The notes beneath the pieces are model-generated. The model did no database searches. It saw nothing but the letters and a program-made list of their open reading frames with translations, and had not been told where the DNA came from. A program made the translations under genes and the position numbers. Below, one piece after another: positions 8,215-17,063 of a stretch of 64,000 nucleotides of DNA (within the stretch, counting starts at the first letter, position 1; each line of letters opens with the position of its first letter). Source of the stretch: UBA6623 sp965238125 (lineage in GTDB: Bacteria > Acidobacteriota > Terriglobia > Bryobacterales > UBA6623); contig OZ250179.1 of NCBI GenBank assembly GCA_965238125.1, positions 4,092,001 to 4,156,000 of the forward strand. Direction: 5' to 3'.

Positions 8215-9168
8215 ATGCCTCCATCTTTTGACGTCGTGGGCGTCGGTCTCAATGCCACCGACACCTTGATTCTCGTTTCCCGCGTTCCGCGTTACGGCGG
8301 TAAAGCCCCCTTCATCGATGAAATGATCAGCGTCGGCGGTCAAGTCGCCAGCGCCGTGGTGACTTGCCAAACTCTCGGTCTGCGATCGAAATATATCGGC
8401 TCGGTCGGCGACGACGAGCGCGGCAAGATTCAACTCGCCGGCTTGCGGGAAAGCGGCGTCGACATCGAACACGTCCAGGTCCGCGAAGGCTGCGCCAACC
8501 AATCGGCCTACATCATCATCGACCAATCCACCGGAGAACGAACGATCTTCTGGCATCGCGATGATTGCCTGCGCATCGATCCCGACCAGATCACTCCCGA
8601 GCAGATCACCTGCGCCCGCCTGCTCCACATCGACGGACACGATACCCAAGCCGTCGAACACGCCGCCCGCATCGCGAAACAGGCCGGTATTCCCGTTACC
8701 GTCGATGTCGACACGATCTACCCCGGCTTCGATCGCGTGATGCCCGAGGTCGATTACCTCATCGCCAGTACCGAGTTCCCGACCAATTGGACGCGCGATC
8801 AGGACCCGCTCGAAGCCTTACGCCGAATTCGGAACGAATACAAGATGCGCGTCGCGGCCATGACGTTGGGCGCCGACGGCTGCATGGCGCTGGATGACGA
8901 GGGCTTTCACTACTCCCCGGCGTTTATCGTCAACTGCGTCGACACCACCGGAGCGGGCGACGTGTTTCACGGAGCTTTCTGCTACGCTTTGCTCGAAGGT
9001 TACCCGATGGAGCAGCTCGTCGAATTTTCGAACGCCATGGCGGCAATCAACTGCAAAGCCCTCGGGGCCCGAGGCCGGATCGGGACCCGCGAAGAGGCCG
9101 AGCGACTGATTCAAAGCGGTGAGCGGCGTGTGAACCCCGATTTTGCCGATGCCGCGAAACGTTCGTAG
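8215..9168 (+). CDS. PfkB-family sugar kinase
   Basis: 317 residues from the ATG at 8215, with AAGAGAAC as a plausible ribosome site. The fold is ribokinase-like: N-terminal VGVGLNATDTLI, the glycine pair VGGQVASA in the sugar-binding region, and the C-terminal anion-hole/catalytic motif DTTGAGD (residues 243-249; Asp249 is the general base) followed by VFHGAF. It should phosphorylate a sugar, nucleoside or sugar acid with ATP in the cytoplasm; the substrate cannot be assigned. The earlier in-frame codons from 8131 are intergenic. A rhomboid gene follows after 47 bases. Confidence 0.9.
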   Translation: MPPSFDVVGVGLNATDTLILVSRVPRYGGKAPFIDEMISVGGQVASAVVTCQTLGLRSKYIGSVGDDERGKIQLAGLRESGVDIEHVQVREGCANQSAYIIIDQSTGERTIFWHRDDCLRIDPDQITPEQITCARLLHIDGHDTQAVEHAARIAKQAGIPVTVDVDTIYPGFDRVMPEVDYLIASTEFPTNWTRDQDPLEALRRIRNEYKMRVAAMTLGADGCMALDDEGFHYSPAFIVNCVDTTGAGDVFHGAFCYALLEGYPMEQLVEFSNAMAAINCKALGARGRIGTREEAERLIQSGERRVNPDFADAAKRS

Positions 9169-9215
9169 GAAAGCCCCCCCGAGGGGGCCGTTAGCGAAAG
9201 GCACGCACCAACACC

Positions 9216-9920
9216 ATGTTTCCACTGCGCGACCACACTCCGCGCTGGAGTTTCCCGGGCGTCACGTTGGGGTTGATCATTGTCAACTCGGCGATCTTTC
9301 TCTACCAGTTTTCGTTGAGTACCGCATCTCCGCAGTCGGGACAGGCGTTCATCATGGCCTTCGGAGCGGTGCCGGCTCGGGTAGGCGAGGCGATATCGGG
9401 TGATTACTCGTTCGTTCTCGGCGCCGGGCCGCTTTTCACCTCCATCTTCCTGCACGGTGGGTGGATGCACTTGATCGGCAATATGTGGTTCTTGTGGGTT
9501 TTCGGCGACAACATCGAGGACGAGTTGGGCCACGGACTCTACTTGGTCTTCTATATTGCTTGCGGCCTGCTTGCCTCGGCCGCGCATATGTTGAGCAACC
9601 CGGCGTCCACGGTACCGGTCGTCGGAGCCAGCGGCGCGATCGCGGGCGTGATGGGCGCTTACATGATTCGCTTCCCGATGTCGCGTGTTGTGACGCTGAT
9701 TCCGCTGTTCATCATCTTCACAACCGTCGAACTGCCGGCTTTCGTATTGCTGCTCTATTGGTTCGTAATTCAATTTTTGAGCGGCGCCATGACGTTCGGC
9801 GAAGGCTCCGGCGGCGGCGTTGCCTGGTGGGCCCATGTGGGAGGCTTCGTCGCCGGGGCCGTCTTGATCTTGGCGCGGCCCAGACGCCGCCGCTACCGCC
9901 AAATCTACGATCACTCGTAA
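9216..9920 (+). CDS. Rhomboid intramembrane serine protease
   Basis: 234 residues with about six membrane segments. The catalytic serine is Ser139 in GASGAIAGVMGAY and the catalytic histidine is His207 in WAHVGGFVAGA; the N-terminal loop has LHGGWMHLIGNMWFLWVFG, the conserved HxxxxHxxxN-type region of rhomboids. It cleaves membrane proteins within the bilayer. The stop codon overlaps the start of the next gene (TAATG), so translation is probably coupled to the glutaredoxin-like protein. Confidence 0.93.
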   Translation: MFPLRDHTPRWSFPGVTLGLIIVNSAIFLYQFSLSTASPQSGQAFIMAFGAVPARVGEAISGDYSFVLGAGPLFTSIFLHGGWMHLIGNMWFLWVFGDNIEDELGHGLYLVFYIACGLLASAAHMLSNPASTVPVVGASGAIAGVMGAYMIRFPMSRVVTLIPLFIIFTTVELPAFVLLLYWFVIQFLSGAMTFGEGSGGGVAWWAHVGGFVAGAVLILARPRRRRYRQIYDHS

Positions 9921-10159
9921 TGTCCCGCGTAGTGCTCTACACACGGCCCGGCTGTCACCTTTGCGGCGTTGTCAAGCAACAACTCGCGGCCCTGGCGAGC
10001 GAACTGGAATTCTCCATCGACGAAGTGAATATCGAAAGCGAACCCGCGTTGCGCGTGCGCTACGGCCACGACATCCCGGTCGTGACCGTCGAGGGACGCG
10101 AGGCTTTCCGCCACCGTTTCGACGGCCCCGGGTTGCGAAAACTGCTGGCCGCTCATTGA
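9920..10159 (+). CDS. Glutaredoxin-like protein (DUF836 type)
   Basis: 79 residues. The thioredoxin-fold start VVLYTRPGCHLC has the redox motif C12-x-x-C15, and IPVVTVEGREAF supplies the cis-Pro that follows the active site in this fold. The size and GCHLC motif fit the small glutaredoxin-like DUF836 family. It starts within the rhomboid stop codon and is followed 8 bases later by bshB1, which makes low-molecular-weight thiol precursors. A thiol-redox role coupled to bacillithiol is a reasonable inference but not shown. Confidence 0.85.
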   Translation: MSRVVLYTRPGCHLCGVVKQQLAALASELEFSIDEVNIESEPALRVRYGHDIPVVTVEGREAFRHRFDGPGLRKLLAAH

Positions 10160-10167
10160 AGAGAGCC

Positions 10168-10884
10168 ATGGCTGATACTGTCGACATTCTGGCGATCGCC
10201 GCGCACCCCGACGATGTTGAGCAAACCTGCGGCGGCACGCTCATGGCCATGGCCGAAAAAGGCTACCGCACCGGCGTCCTCGATTTGACGGCCGGCGAGA
10301 TGGGAACCCGCGGCACCCCCGCTCGGCGTCTCGAAGAGGCCGCCGAGGCCGCCAAGGTCCTATCGCTGACCAGGCGCGAGAATGCCGGCTTGCCCGACGC
10401 CCGCCTCGAGAACACCCTGGAAGCCCGGGTTAACGTCGCCGGATGGATTCGCGACTTCCGGCCTCGCATCGTCATCTTGCCCTACTGGGAAGCGCGCCAT
10501 CCCGACCATTACCGCGCCTCCGAAATCGGCGTCGAAGCCTGCTTCTTCGCCGGACTCAAGAAGCTCGAACTCGAAGGCGAACCTCATCGCCCGTCGAAAG
10601 TCCTCTACGCCTCGATATACGCCGACGTTCGCCCCAGCTTCGTCGTCGATATCAGCGCGCAATGGGACCGCCGCGAAAAGTCGCTGTTTTGCTACCGGTC
10701 TCAATACGGCGCGCAGGGTCAAGGCGACAAATTGTTTCCCGAGCAACGTGCCATATCGGAACGGCTTGCCGCCGCCGCCCGCTATTACGGCCTCATGATC
10801 GACGCCGTCCATGGCGAGCCTTTCGTGGTGAAAGAGATGATGTGCGTCGACGACATCGCCACGATGGGCGTTCGCAGCATGTAG
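10168..10884 (+). CDS. bshB1: Bacillithiol biosynthesis deacetylase BshB1
   Basis: 238 residues of the PIG-L/LmbE zinc deacetylase family. Zinc ligands are His13 and Asp16 in AHPDD (catalytic Asp15) and His114 in HPDH; GVLDLTAGEMGTRGTPARR is the BshB1-specific stretch. BshB1 removes the acetyl group from N-acetylglucosaminyl-malate in bacillithiol synthesis. The start at 10168 follows the glutaredoxin-like gene by 8 bases with GAAGAG as ribosome site. The C-terminal FVVKEMMCVDDI is also typical. bshA and bshC are not in the window. Confidence 0.92.
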   Translation: MADTVDILAIAAHPDDVEQTCGGTLMAMAEKGYRTGVLDLTAGEMGTRGTPARRLEEAAEAAKVLSLTRRENAGLPDARLENTLEARVNVAGWIRDFRPRIVILPYWEARHPDHYRASEIGVEACFFAGLKKLELEGEPHRPSKVLYASIYADVRPSFVVDISAQWDRREKSLFCYRSQYGAQGQGDKLFPEQRAISERLAAAARYYGLMIDAVHGEPFVVKEMMCVDDIATMGVRSM

Positions 10885-11237
10885 ACACGCGAACCTGCAA
10901 CTCTCGCCCAGCGTCAGCCTCTTCCCAAAATCCCCTCGAAGCGGGCTAGGGATTACGCTATAGCTCGTGAAATCACAAACGGCTGTAGCCGCGGAGCGGC
11001 GACGGGAGCCCTAGCCCCGGGCTTCAGCCCGGGGACCGCGACAAAATTCACGACAAGCCCCGGATGGGGCGTAGGAACAATCGCGCGATGCAACCCCGGC
11101 CAACAGGATTCAACGCCTCGTTGACCCGTATGCCGGCCTCGCCCTTATTGTCATGGCGGTATCGCGAATCCGCGGATTCATAGAAACAGCCTCTTCCCAA
11201 AAACCTACCTTCGGCCGTATAAGGAATTAGGTTTCAG
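10885..11237. repeat. Hairpin-rich intergenic repeat (family 1, type A), copy a
   Basis: No gene. From about 10953 to 11190 the sequence matches 53348-53513: CTCGTGAAATCAC, GGCTGTAGCCGCGGAGCGGC, the hairpin CCCCGGGCTTCAGCCCGGGG, and a closing box with GAATCCGCGGATTCATAGAA. The unit is built of short hairpins and shares its closing box with the type B units at 11238, 52378, 56515 and 58285. Confidence 0.7.
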
Positions 11238-11446
11238 TTCGTGGAATTGCCAGCGACCTCGGCCGCGAAGCGGCGGCGGGAATATAGCCTGGGGTGGAGC
11301 CGGAGGCGGAACCCCAGGTGCCGGACCCTATCCGGTCGAGCCCTGACAGGGCGGCGGGAAAGCAACCCGTCGACCCTGTCGAACCCGTCGCGATCCGACA
11401 CCAATTTTCGTGTCGGTATTATGAATCCCACGCGGATTCATTGAAA
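11238..11446. repeat. Hairpin-rich intergenic repeat (family 1, type B), copy b
   Basis: This copy contains CGCGAAGCGGCGGCGGGAA, a hairpin CCTGGGGTGG...GGAACCCCAGG, then GAGCCCTGACAGGGCGGC and a closing box TATGAATCC-CACGC-GGATTCATTGAAAC. Type B relatives are at 52378-52563, 56515-56601 and 58285-58483. The closing box overlaps the last codons and stop of the phosphohexomutase gene, so the repeat provides that gene's stop codon. Confidence 0.7.
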
Positions 11447-13729
11447 CGAGCCGGTCGCGAAAAAGACCTCTCGCTGCCTCTCCCGAATCGATTCGTCCCC
11501 TCCCGCCGACTCCAGATAAGCGCGCAAGCCCCGCGCCACCAACAACCGCGCATCCGGGCCGTAACCACCCAACTCCCCATCAATCCAGCCGTTGAACGCC
11601 GCCTCGTCGAGATCCCCCGCGCGCACCGCAAGGGTCCGTTCCTCGAAACCCGGGACAAACGATTCCACAAACCGCCGCTTGTTCTCAAGCGACACCAAAT
11701 CCGAAATCTCCATGGCGTAATCGGGCAGTGTAACGTCAATCAACGCCAACATCGACTTCATGAAGGCGTTCGAGAAATCGACAACTTCCTGATCGACTCG
11801 TTGCCGCATCTGTTCGAATTCTTCTTCCGACGCCCTGACGCCGATCGGCTCGGCGCCTTTTTCGATATAGACCTTGTTCTTAGGTTCAGTGCCCGACGGC
11901 CGAACGATGGTCCGCAAACCTCCCTCGAAGGTGAGGCTGATCAGGTTGCGAGCGCTGCGGTCGGTCTCCGACAGAAACGGCCCGAACGTCTCTTCATCCC
12001 AGTAGTCGCGGACCGAGACGACTCGCAGCCCGCCGATTTCGCTTGGCGGGTTCGCGCGGAGTTCATTCTGGATGGCGCGCATGGCGGCCGTCCCCGCCGC
12101 GCCTTGCATGATGGTCGAGCGCAGGGAATTGCGGTAATAGCCGTAGCGCTTGTAGGTCTCCACCAGATAGTCGTACAGAGTGCGGCCTTGCTCCTTGAGA
12201 TCGGAGGTCAGCTCGGCCAGCACCACCGCCGCCCCGGCGGCGTCTTTGTCCCGTATATGCGGCGTCAGCAGCAAGCCGTGGCTTTCCTCGGCGGCGATGA
12301 CGAAATCGTCCTCCGTCGCCTCGACATTCCGGAAGCGGCCTTTCAGTTGCAGGTGATGCAGAATATCGCCCACATACTTGAACCCGACCAACAGATCACC
12401 GATCACTTGCGCCCCGAAGTCGGCGGCGATCCGAGCCATCAACTCCGTGGTGACTACCGTCTTGATCACGACTGGGCGCTCGGGAAGGCGTCCCGCCCGC
12501 TTTAGCGATTCCAGCCGATAGCGCGTGAGAATCACGGCCAACTCGTTGCCGTTGACGAAGACCATGTCATCGCCCCGCCGCACGGCCGCTCCGATGCGGT
12601 CCGCGTCGGGATCGGTTCCCAGCGCCAGGTCGGCGCCGGTTTCCCGAGCCAATGCCATGGCGGGTTCGAGGGACTCGGGGACCTCGGGATTGGGCGTCCG
12701 GAACCGGATGTTGGCGAAGTCGCCGCGATACTCGCGCTGCTCCTGGACGGTAAAGAACTGCTTCCCGTCCTCGAAACCGGCCTCTTGCAGGCAGCGGCCC
12801 ACCGTATTGCGTCCCGTGCCGTGCAGCGGCGTGAAGACGATCTTCGCCGGGCCCGCATCCGCACGCAGCCGCAGCCCAAGGTTGAGATCGACGTAGGCGC
12901 GGCGAAACGCCTCGGTGATGGGTTGTATCAATCCCGACCGGAGAGCTTCGGCATAGGGAATGGCGTCAACTTCGGTGATCTTCTCGACGATCCGCACCAT
13001 GCGCTCGTCGTTGGGCGGGATTTCCTGGCCCCCCTGAGCGTTGTAGAATTTTCCGCCGTTCTCGTCCGGGTGGTTGTGCGAGGCGCTGACATTCAGCCCG
13101 CCATGCGCCCCGATAAGCCGAATGAAAAACGAGAGTTCGGGCGTCGAGATGTAATCGCGCGGCTCGTCGGGCAGCATGTAGACCCGCACGCCGGCGGCGC
13201 AGTAGACCGACGCCGCGATGTGCGCGAAATCCTTCGAAGTGAAACCGAGCAGCGGGTTGGGCAGGTCGCCGGGATACAAGCCTCGCAGATCGCTGTATTC
13301 GCGAACATCGTAGGCAACGAAGACCTCGAATTGGTCTTCATCGGGCCACAGGTCGCGTAAGTACTCGACGTGCCCTTGAATCGACGATGCCATTGTGTAC
13401 GGGTTGATGCGATTCGGCCCGATCCCTACCGGGCCGCGCCTGCCCCCGGTCCCGAACGGCATGACCTGATAGAAACTGTCCAGCAAGAGGTCGAAACGGC
13501 CTTCGGAGACCATCCAGTCAAGCAGCGGCAGGTAGTCGTCCTTGCCGGCTTTCATGAGGCCCGAGAATTTGTCGCCTTCCGCCCAGGCTTCCAAGTGGAA
13601 GAGCGCGGCTTCCTTGATGTCCGCGGGGAGGTCGATGTTTTCGAAACCAACGCGAGTTCTCTCAAGCAATTTTCTTTTGGTCAAAGGCCGCTCCGCGGGA
13701 GGCCCGCCGACAGGAAAGCCGAAACGCAA
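11438..13729 (-). CDS. Phosphohexomutase (PGM/PMM family) with C-terminal extension
   Basis: 763 residues, about 150-200 longer than usual. The phosphoserine is Ser217 in NVSASHNHPDENGGKFYN, the metal-binding loop is GTDPDADRIG, the sugar-specificity loop is EESHG and the phosphate-binding loop is RPSGTEPKNKVY. It interconverts hexose 1- and 6-phosphates. After the phosphate-binding loop a ~150-residue tail (from about residue 620) has no domain I recognise and is rich in charged residues. The gene ends inside an intergenic repeat. The N-terminal ~60 residues before the first conserved block are also variable, so the start at 13729 is not certain. Confidence 0.88.
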   Translation of the reverse strand: MRFGFPVGGPPAERPLTKRKLLERTRVGFENIDLPADIKEAALFHLEAWAEGDKFSGLMKAGKDDYLPLLDWMVSEGRFDLLLDSFYQVMPFGTGGRRGPVGIGPNRINPYTMASSIQGHVEYLRDLWPDEDQFEVFVAYDVREYSDLRGLYPGDLPNPLLGFTSKDFAHIAASVYCAAGVRVYMLPDEPRDYISTPELSFFIRLIGAHGGLNVSASHNHPDENGGKFYNAQGGQEIPPNDERMVRIVEKITEVDAIPYAEALRSGLIQPITEAFRRAYVDLNLGLRLRADAGPAKIVFTPLHGTGRNTVGRCLQEAGFEDGKQFFTVQEQREYRGDFANIRFRTPNPEVPESLEPAMALARETGADLALGTDPDADRIGAAVRRGDDMVFVNGNELAVILTRYRLESLKRAGRLPERPVVIKTVVTTELMARIAADFGAQVIGDLLVGFKYVGDILHHLQLKGRFRNVEATEDDFVIAAEESHGLLLTPHIRDKDAAGAAVVLAELTSDLKEQGRTLYDYLVETYKRYGYYRNSLRSTIMQGAAGTAAMRAIQNELRANPPSEIGGLRVVSVRDYWDEETFGPFLSETDRSARNLISLTFEGGLRTIVRPSGTEPKNKVYIEKGAEPIGVRASEEEFEQMRQRVDQEVVDFSNAFMKSMLALIDVTLPDYAMEISDLVSLENKRRFVESFVPGFEERTLAVRAGDLDEAAFNGWIDGELGGYGPDARLLVARGLRAYLESAGGDESIRERQREVFFATGSFQ

Positions 13730-13845
13730 GGTGGGTCCAACGAATCATTATCCCGACGCCGTCCGACACAAGCAAACTCAGCCCGGAAGCATCGTCGTCA
13801 CCGGGAATATCCCTTCCCCGTCCACTTGGGCGGTAGGATGTCTGC

Positions 13846-14331
13846 ATGGCGGAAGATCAAAGTTGGCGCGGCAAGGTCGGGAAACTCAACGAATCCGAAA
13901 TGACCGAATTTCTGGCGGGTGACGTGTTTTGCCGGATTGGTTGCCTGGACGAGGACGGTTGGCCCTATGTGGTCCCGTGTTGGTTTGAATACAGCGACGG
14001 CGGTTTCTACATCATTCCTCGGGCGCGGTCGGCCTGGGCCGGGCACATCCACCGCGACCCGCGCGTGTCGTTGTGCATCGACGACACAACGCGCTTCAAC
14101 CGCCGCGTACTGGTGAAGGGTAGAGCGGAAGTTCTCGAAGAGCCGAACATCGGCGGACGATGGGTCGAGATCGGCCGCCGCATGGCGCTGCGCTATTTGG
14201 GCGAACGCGGCCCCGACTATCTCGAGCCGACCTTGAACGAGCCACGCTGGTTGTTGTTCGTGCGCCCTTTAAAGATCAAGACGTGGCAGGGCGTCGGCTG
14301 GCACAAGCGCTACAAGCACGGAAAGTGGTGA
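13846..14331 (+). CDS. Pyridoxamine 5'-phosphate oxidase-like FMN-binding protein
   Basis: 161 residues of the split-barrel flavin-binding fold: CRIGCLDEDGWPYVVPCWFEY is the first barrel hairpin, followed by ARSAWAGHIHRDPRVSLCID and a basic VLVKGRAEVLEE strand. Members bind FMN, F420 or heme and carry out small redox reactions. The arginine and lysine residues specific to PdxH are not evident, so pyridoxal phosphate synthesis is unlikely. The gene stands alone, divergent from the phosphohexomutase. Confidence 0.82.
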   Translation: MAEDQSWRGKVGKLNESEMTEFLAGDVFCRIGCLDEDGWPYVVPCWFEYSDGGFYIIPRARSAWAGHIHRDPRVSLCIDDTTRFNRRVLVKGRAEVLEEPNIGGRWVEIGRRMALRYLGERGPDYLEPTLNEPRWLLFVRPLKIKTWQGVGWHKRYKHGKW

Positions 14332-14445
14332 CCAAACCGAGCCGCGCGCGTCAGCAAGCGGTATGCGAGGAGGCCGTCAGCCCAAAGGACGGCGGTGGAA
14401 GCGCAATGCCCGGGGGGCTACCCAAGTGTCGACCGAACACCCTCG

Positions 14446-15456
14446 CTACCCAAACAATCCGTCGAGAAAGAACTCCACAAAGGGATCCGCGTCGACTTCG
14501 ACCGCCACGACGACGTTGTGATCTTCCGCGCGCAAAATGTCCCGGCGGTCGGCAACCAGCATGCCGGTCGTGAGGCCGCCCCCGGTTTCGACGTCGGCGG
14601 CGAATCCCTCGGCCCGAACAAAACTCGGGTCGATCGCCACCCCGATCGCAAGCGGATCGTGCAGGAAGCATTCCTTCTTGCCGCGGCTCTCCGCGAAATC
14701 GAAGTATTGCTTGCTCACATCGCGCAGGAAGCCGGCGCCTTGAGCTTGCGAGCGTTCGGCCCGCTCCAGAAACGCTTCGCGGCGAATCCGCGCTTGGTGG
14801 GTCACGTCCAGCCCCACGAGAGTCACCGGTAGGCCGGACCGCACCACAGTCTGCGCGGCGTCGGGATCGGCGAAAAAGTTGAACTCCGCGACCGGCGTCA
14901 CGTTCCCCACGCCGTTGAGCGAACCGCCCATGACGATGAGCTCGGCGAGTTTCCCCATCGCTTCGGGGGCGCGTTCCAGCGCGGTCGCGATATTAGTCAG
15001 CGGCCCTAATGCCACCACAGTGATTTCGCCGGGGCCGCCTGCGGCGAGTTCGGCAATCAAGTCGGCGGCATGCGTGGAGACGGCGGGCTCGTCGGGCGCG
15101 GGATAGCGCGGGCTGCCGTCGGGCTCTCGAATGGCGCTGATATCCCCAAGCCCGTCGGCGCCGTGAACGTGCGACGCCGTGACGGGCTCGCGCCGCAGCG
15201 GGAGGGCGCAGCCGCGGGCGACCGGCGGCGGGCTCTCGACGCCGGCCGCGCGTAGGATCTGGAAGACGTTGGTGACGCAATGATCGAGAGGAAGGTTGCC
15301 GGCCACGGTGGTGATGGCTTCGATCCGCAGAGCGGGTGACCGCAGAGCCAACATCAACGCCAGCGCATCGTCGATCCCGGGGTCGGTGTCAATAATGACG
15401 CGGCGCGGAGAGGGGCGCCCGCGGTCCGTGGGGAAAGATTTGGTAGAAACTGTCAT
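14446..15456 (-). CDS. Inosine/uridine-preferring nucleoside hydrolase
   Basis: 336 residues from the ATG at 15456 (a GTG 16 codons earlier is the alternative). The calcium-binding signature DTDPGIDDALALMLAL (Asp25, Asp29, Asp30) is intact, and VVALGPLTNIATALE, IVMGGSLNGVGNVTPVAEFN and HDPLAIGVAIDPSFV are the remaining family blocks. It hydrolyses ribonucleosides to ribose and base in purine/pyrimidine salvage. There is no signal peptide, so it acts in the cytoplasm. Confidence 0.93.
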   Translation of the reverse strand: MTVSTKSFPTDRGRPSPRRVIIDTDPGIDDALALMLALRSPALRIEAITTVAGNLPLDHCVTNVFQILRAAGVESPPPVARGCALPLRREPVTASHVHGADGLGDISAIREPDGSPRYPAPDEPAVSTHAADLIAELAAGGPGEITVVALGPLTNIATALERAPEAMGKLAELIVMGGSLNGVGNVTPVAEFNFFADPDAAQTVVRSGLPVTLVGLDVTHQARIRREAFLERAERSQAQGAGFLRDVSKQYFDFAESRGKKECFLHDPLAIGVAIDPSFVRAEGFAADVETGGGLTTGMLVADRRDILRAEDHNVVVAVEVDADPFVEFFLDGLFG

Positions 15457-15542
15457 ATTTTCAACAGTGTTTTGGGTCCTGCGTCGTTTCGGTTCGGGAT
15501 TCACGGTATCCTGAAAAGTAGGCTGTTCGAGTTCCGTATCCG

Positions 15543-17063
15543 GTGCCTTCCGTCCTCAAAATTCCTGTCGTCCGCACTCTGCATCGTCGTGGTTTACTCT
15601 TGCCGGCAACCCTGCTCCTCATGGTCGCCGGGGTTCTGGTGCATGGCGCACTCTCCCGCGAACCGGCCGCGGAGGCGGCGCGAACCCAGAAGACAGCGCC
15701 GGCTCCGGTATCCCATGGCGGCGGCCGACCCGACGTTGAAAAGACCATTCTGGCGTACGAGTCGGACTTTTGGCTGCAACTGGCACAGGCCGCCCGCTCC
15801 AAGATCGACCTAGTGTCGAGTAAACACATTCCGGCCGTCTACGTCTCGCCAACCTTGGCCGTCTCATCGATCACCGCCGCGGAGGAGTTGATTCGCGACC
15901 GACAGAAGCAGGAGTTGCTCCGAGAGCGCGCTGCCCGGCGAGCGGTCGACGAAGCGGCGGCCGCGCCGACGTCGGCGGGTTCGGCGGCACAGCCGAACGA
16001 GCCCGAGAGCAGCCCCGAAGATTCACCTGACGCTTCCGACGCCGAGGCGGACGACAGCACGGACGAGGACCCGCCGGGCGAGTCGGTACGCCTGGTCGCC
16101 GTCGACGCGCGGCTCGGGATCGCGCTTTTCGAACTGCCTGAACCGGTCGAAAACCCTTTTTCGCTGCTCAGCCCGGCGAGCTTGCCGCCCGGGTCTTTTC
16201 TCGCGGCGATCTCCGTCGAGGCCGATAAGCGCTTGCGCATCAGCCCCGGCTACCTGGTTTCAGCCGAGAAAACGGGCCTGGCTGGAGAGGACGCCGAATC
16301 TTTCGAGGTGTCGTTCGAGTTAGGCGATGCGCCGGCCGCCGCGGCCATCCTGGATCTCGACGGCAACCTCGTCGGGCTCGCTGTCCGTTCACCCGAGGGA
16401 ACACGAATTCTCTCCGCGCCGGCGGTGTCTCGGTTGGTCAAGCGGCTGGCCGAACAGCCGCCCTGTTACAGCATCGAGGTCGCCGATCTGCCCGCCCCGG
16501 CGGCGAAATTGCTCGGGTTGCGCAACGGCGTTTTCGTCGAACGCGTTCTGGAAGAGTCCTTCAGACCGGCCCCTTCCATCCATCCCGGCGACGTCATCCT
16601 GCGCTGGGCGGGGAAGGACGTTGAAAGCGCCGAGCAGTTCCACGAACTCTATGGAGAGCAGTCGCCGGGCAGCCTGGCGCGTTACACGGTCAGGAGAGAC
16701 AATCGACGGATTGCCGGCGGCACCGTGATGCCGGGGCGAGATTGCCGACCGGTCGGTCGGCCCCCCGTGTCGCTGGTCGAGATGGGCGTGGTGCTGGAGT
16801 GGAGCGAACACCCCGGCAACCCGACGGGCGAAGCCGGCGGCTGGCGCGTCACCTCGCTCATCGAAGACGCTCCGGCTTGGGAGTCGGGGTTACGGGTCGA
16901 TGATTGGATCCTTTCGGTCAACGGACGGCAAGTCAGCCGCCGCAATGCCGAAACAAGCTTTTCTTCGTTTGAAAAGCGCAATCGGTCGCTGGCCCTTGCC
17001 GTCAAGCGGGGCGATCGCGTGAAGCTGCTCGCCGTCTCGCCCGACGAGGTAGAAACTCCCTGA
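15543..17063 (+). CDS. Membrane-anchored PDZ protein resembling a protease-dead HtrA
   Basis: 506 residues starting at a GTG. A membrane anchor (LLLPATLLLMVAGVLVHGA, ~18-36) precedes an acidic Ser/Glu/Asp-rich linker (~135-180). Residues ~180-305 look like a trypsin-type beta-barrel (VDARLGIALFELPEP, ILDLDGNLVGLAVRS), but where HtrA has the catalytic GNSGG there is AAAAILDLDGN, so no serine nucleophile is seen. Two PDZ domains follow (~315-400 with GVFVERVLEESF; ~415-500 with WRVTSLIEDAPAWESGLRV). This suggests a periplasmic binding or sensing protein rather than a protease. Its stop overlaps the start of the ClC channel gene by one base. Confidence 0.75.
   Translation: MPSVLKIPVVRTLHRRGLLLPATLLLMVAGVLVHGALSREPAAEAARTQKTAPAPVSHGGGRPDVEKTILAYESDFWLQLAQAARSKIDLVSSKHIPAVYVSPTLAVSSITAAEELIRDRQKQELLRERAARRAVDEAAAAPTSAGSAAQPNEPESSPEDSPDASDAEADDSTDEDPPGESVRLVAVDARLGIALFELPEPVENPFSLLSPASLPPGSFLAAISVEADKRLRISPGYLVSAEKTGLAGEDAESFEVSFELGDAPAAAAILDLDGNLVGLAVRSPEGTRILSAPAVSRLVKRLAEQPPCYSIEVADLPAPAAKLLGLRNGVFVERVLEESFRPAPSIHPGDVILRWAGKDVESAEQFHELYGEQSPGSLARYTVRRDNRRIAGGTVMPGRDCRPVGRPPVSLVEMGVVLEWSEHPGNPTGEAGGWRVTSLIEDAPAWESGLRVDDWILSVNGRQVSRRNAETSFSSFEKRNRSLALAVKRGDRVKLLAVSPDEVETP

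Noticed and set aside
11294..12505. A 403-codon plus-strand open frame
   Set aside because: It is antisense to the phosphohexomutase gene and begins in an intergenic repeat; composition is typical of GC-rich shadows.
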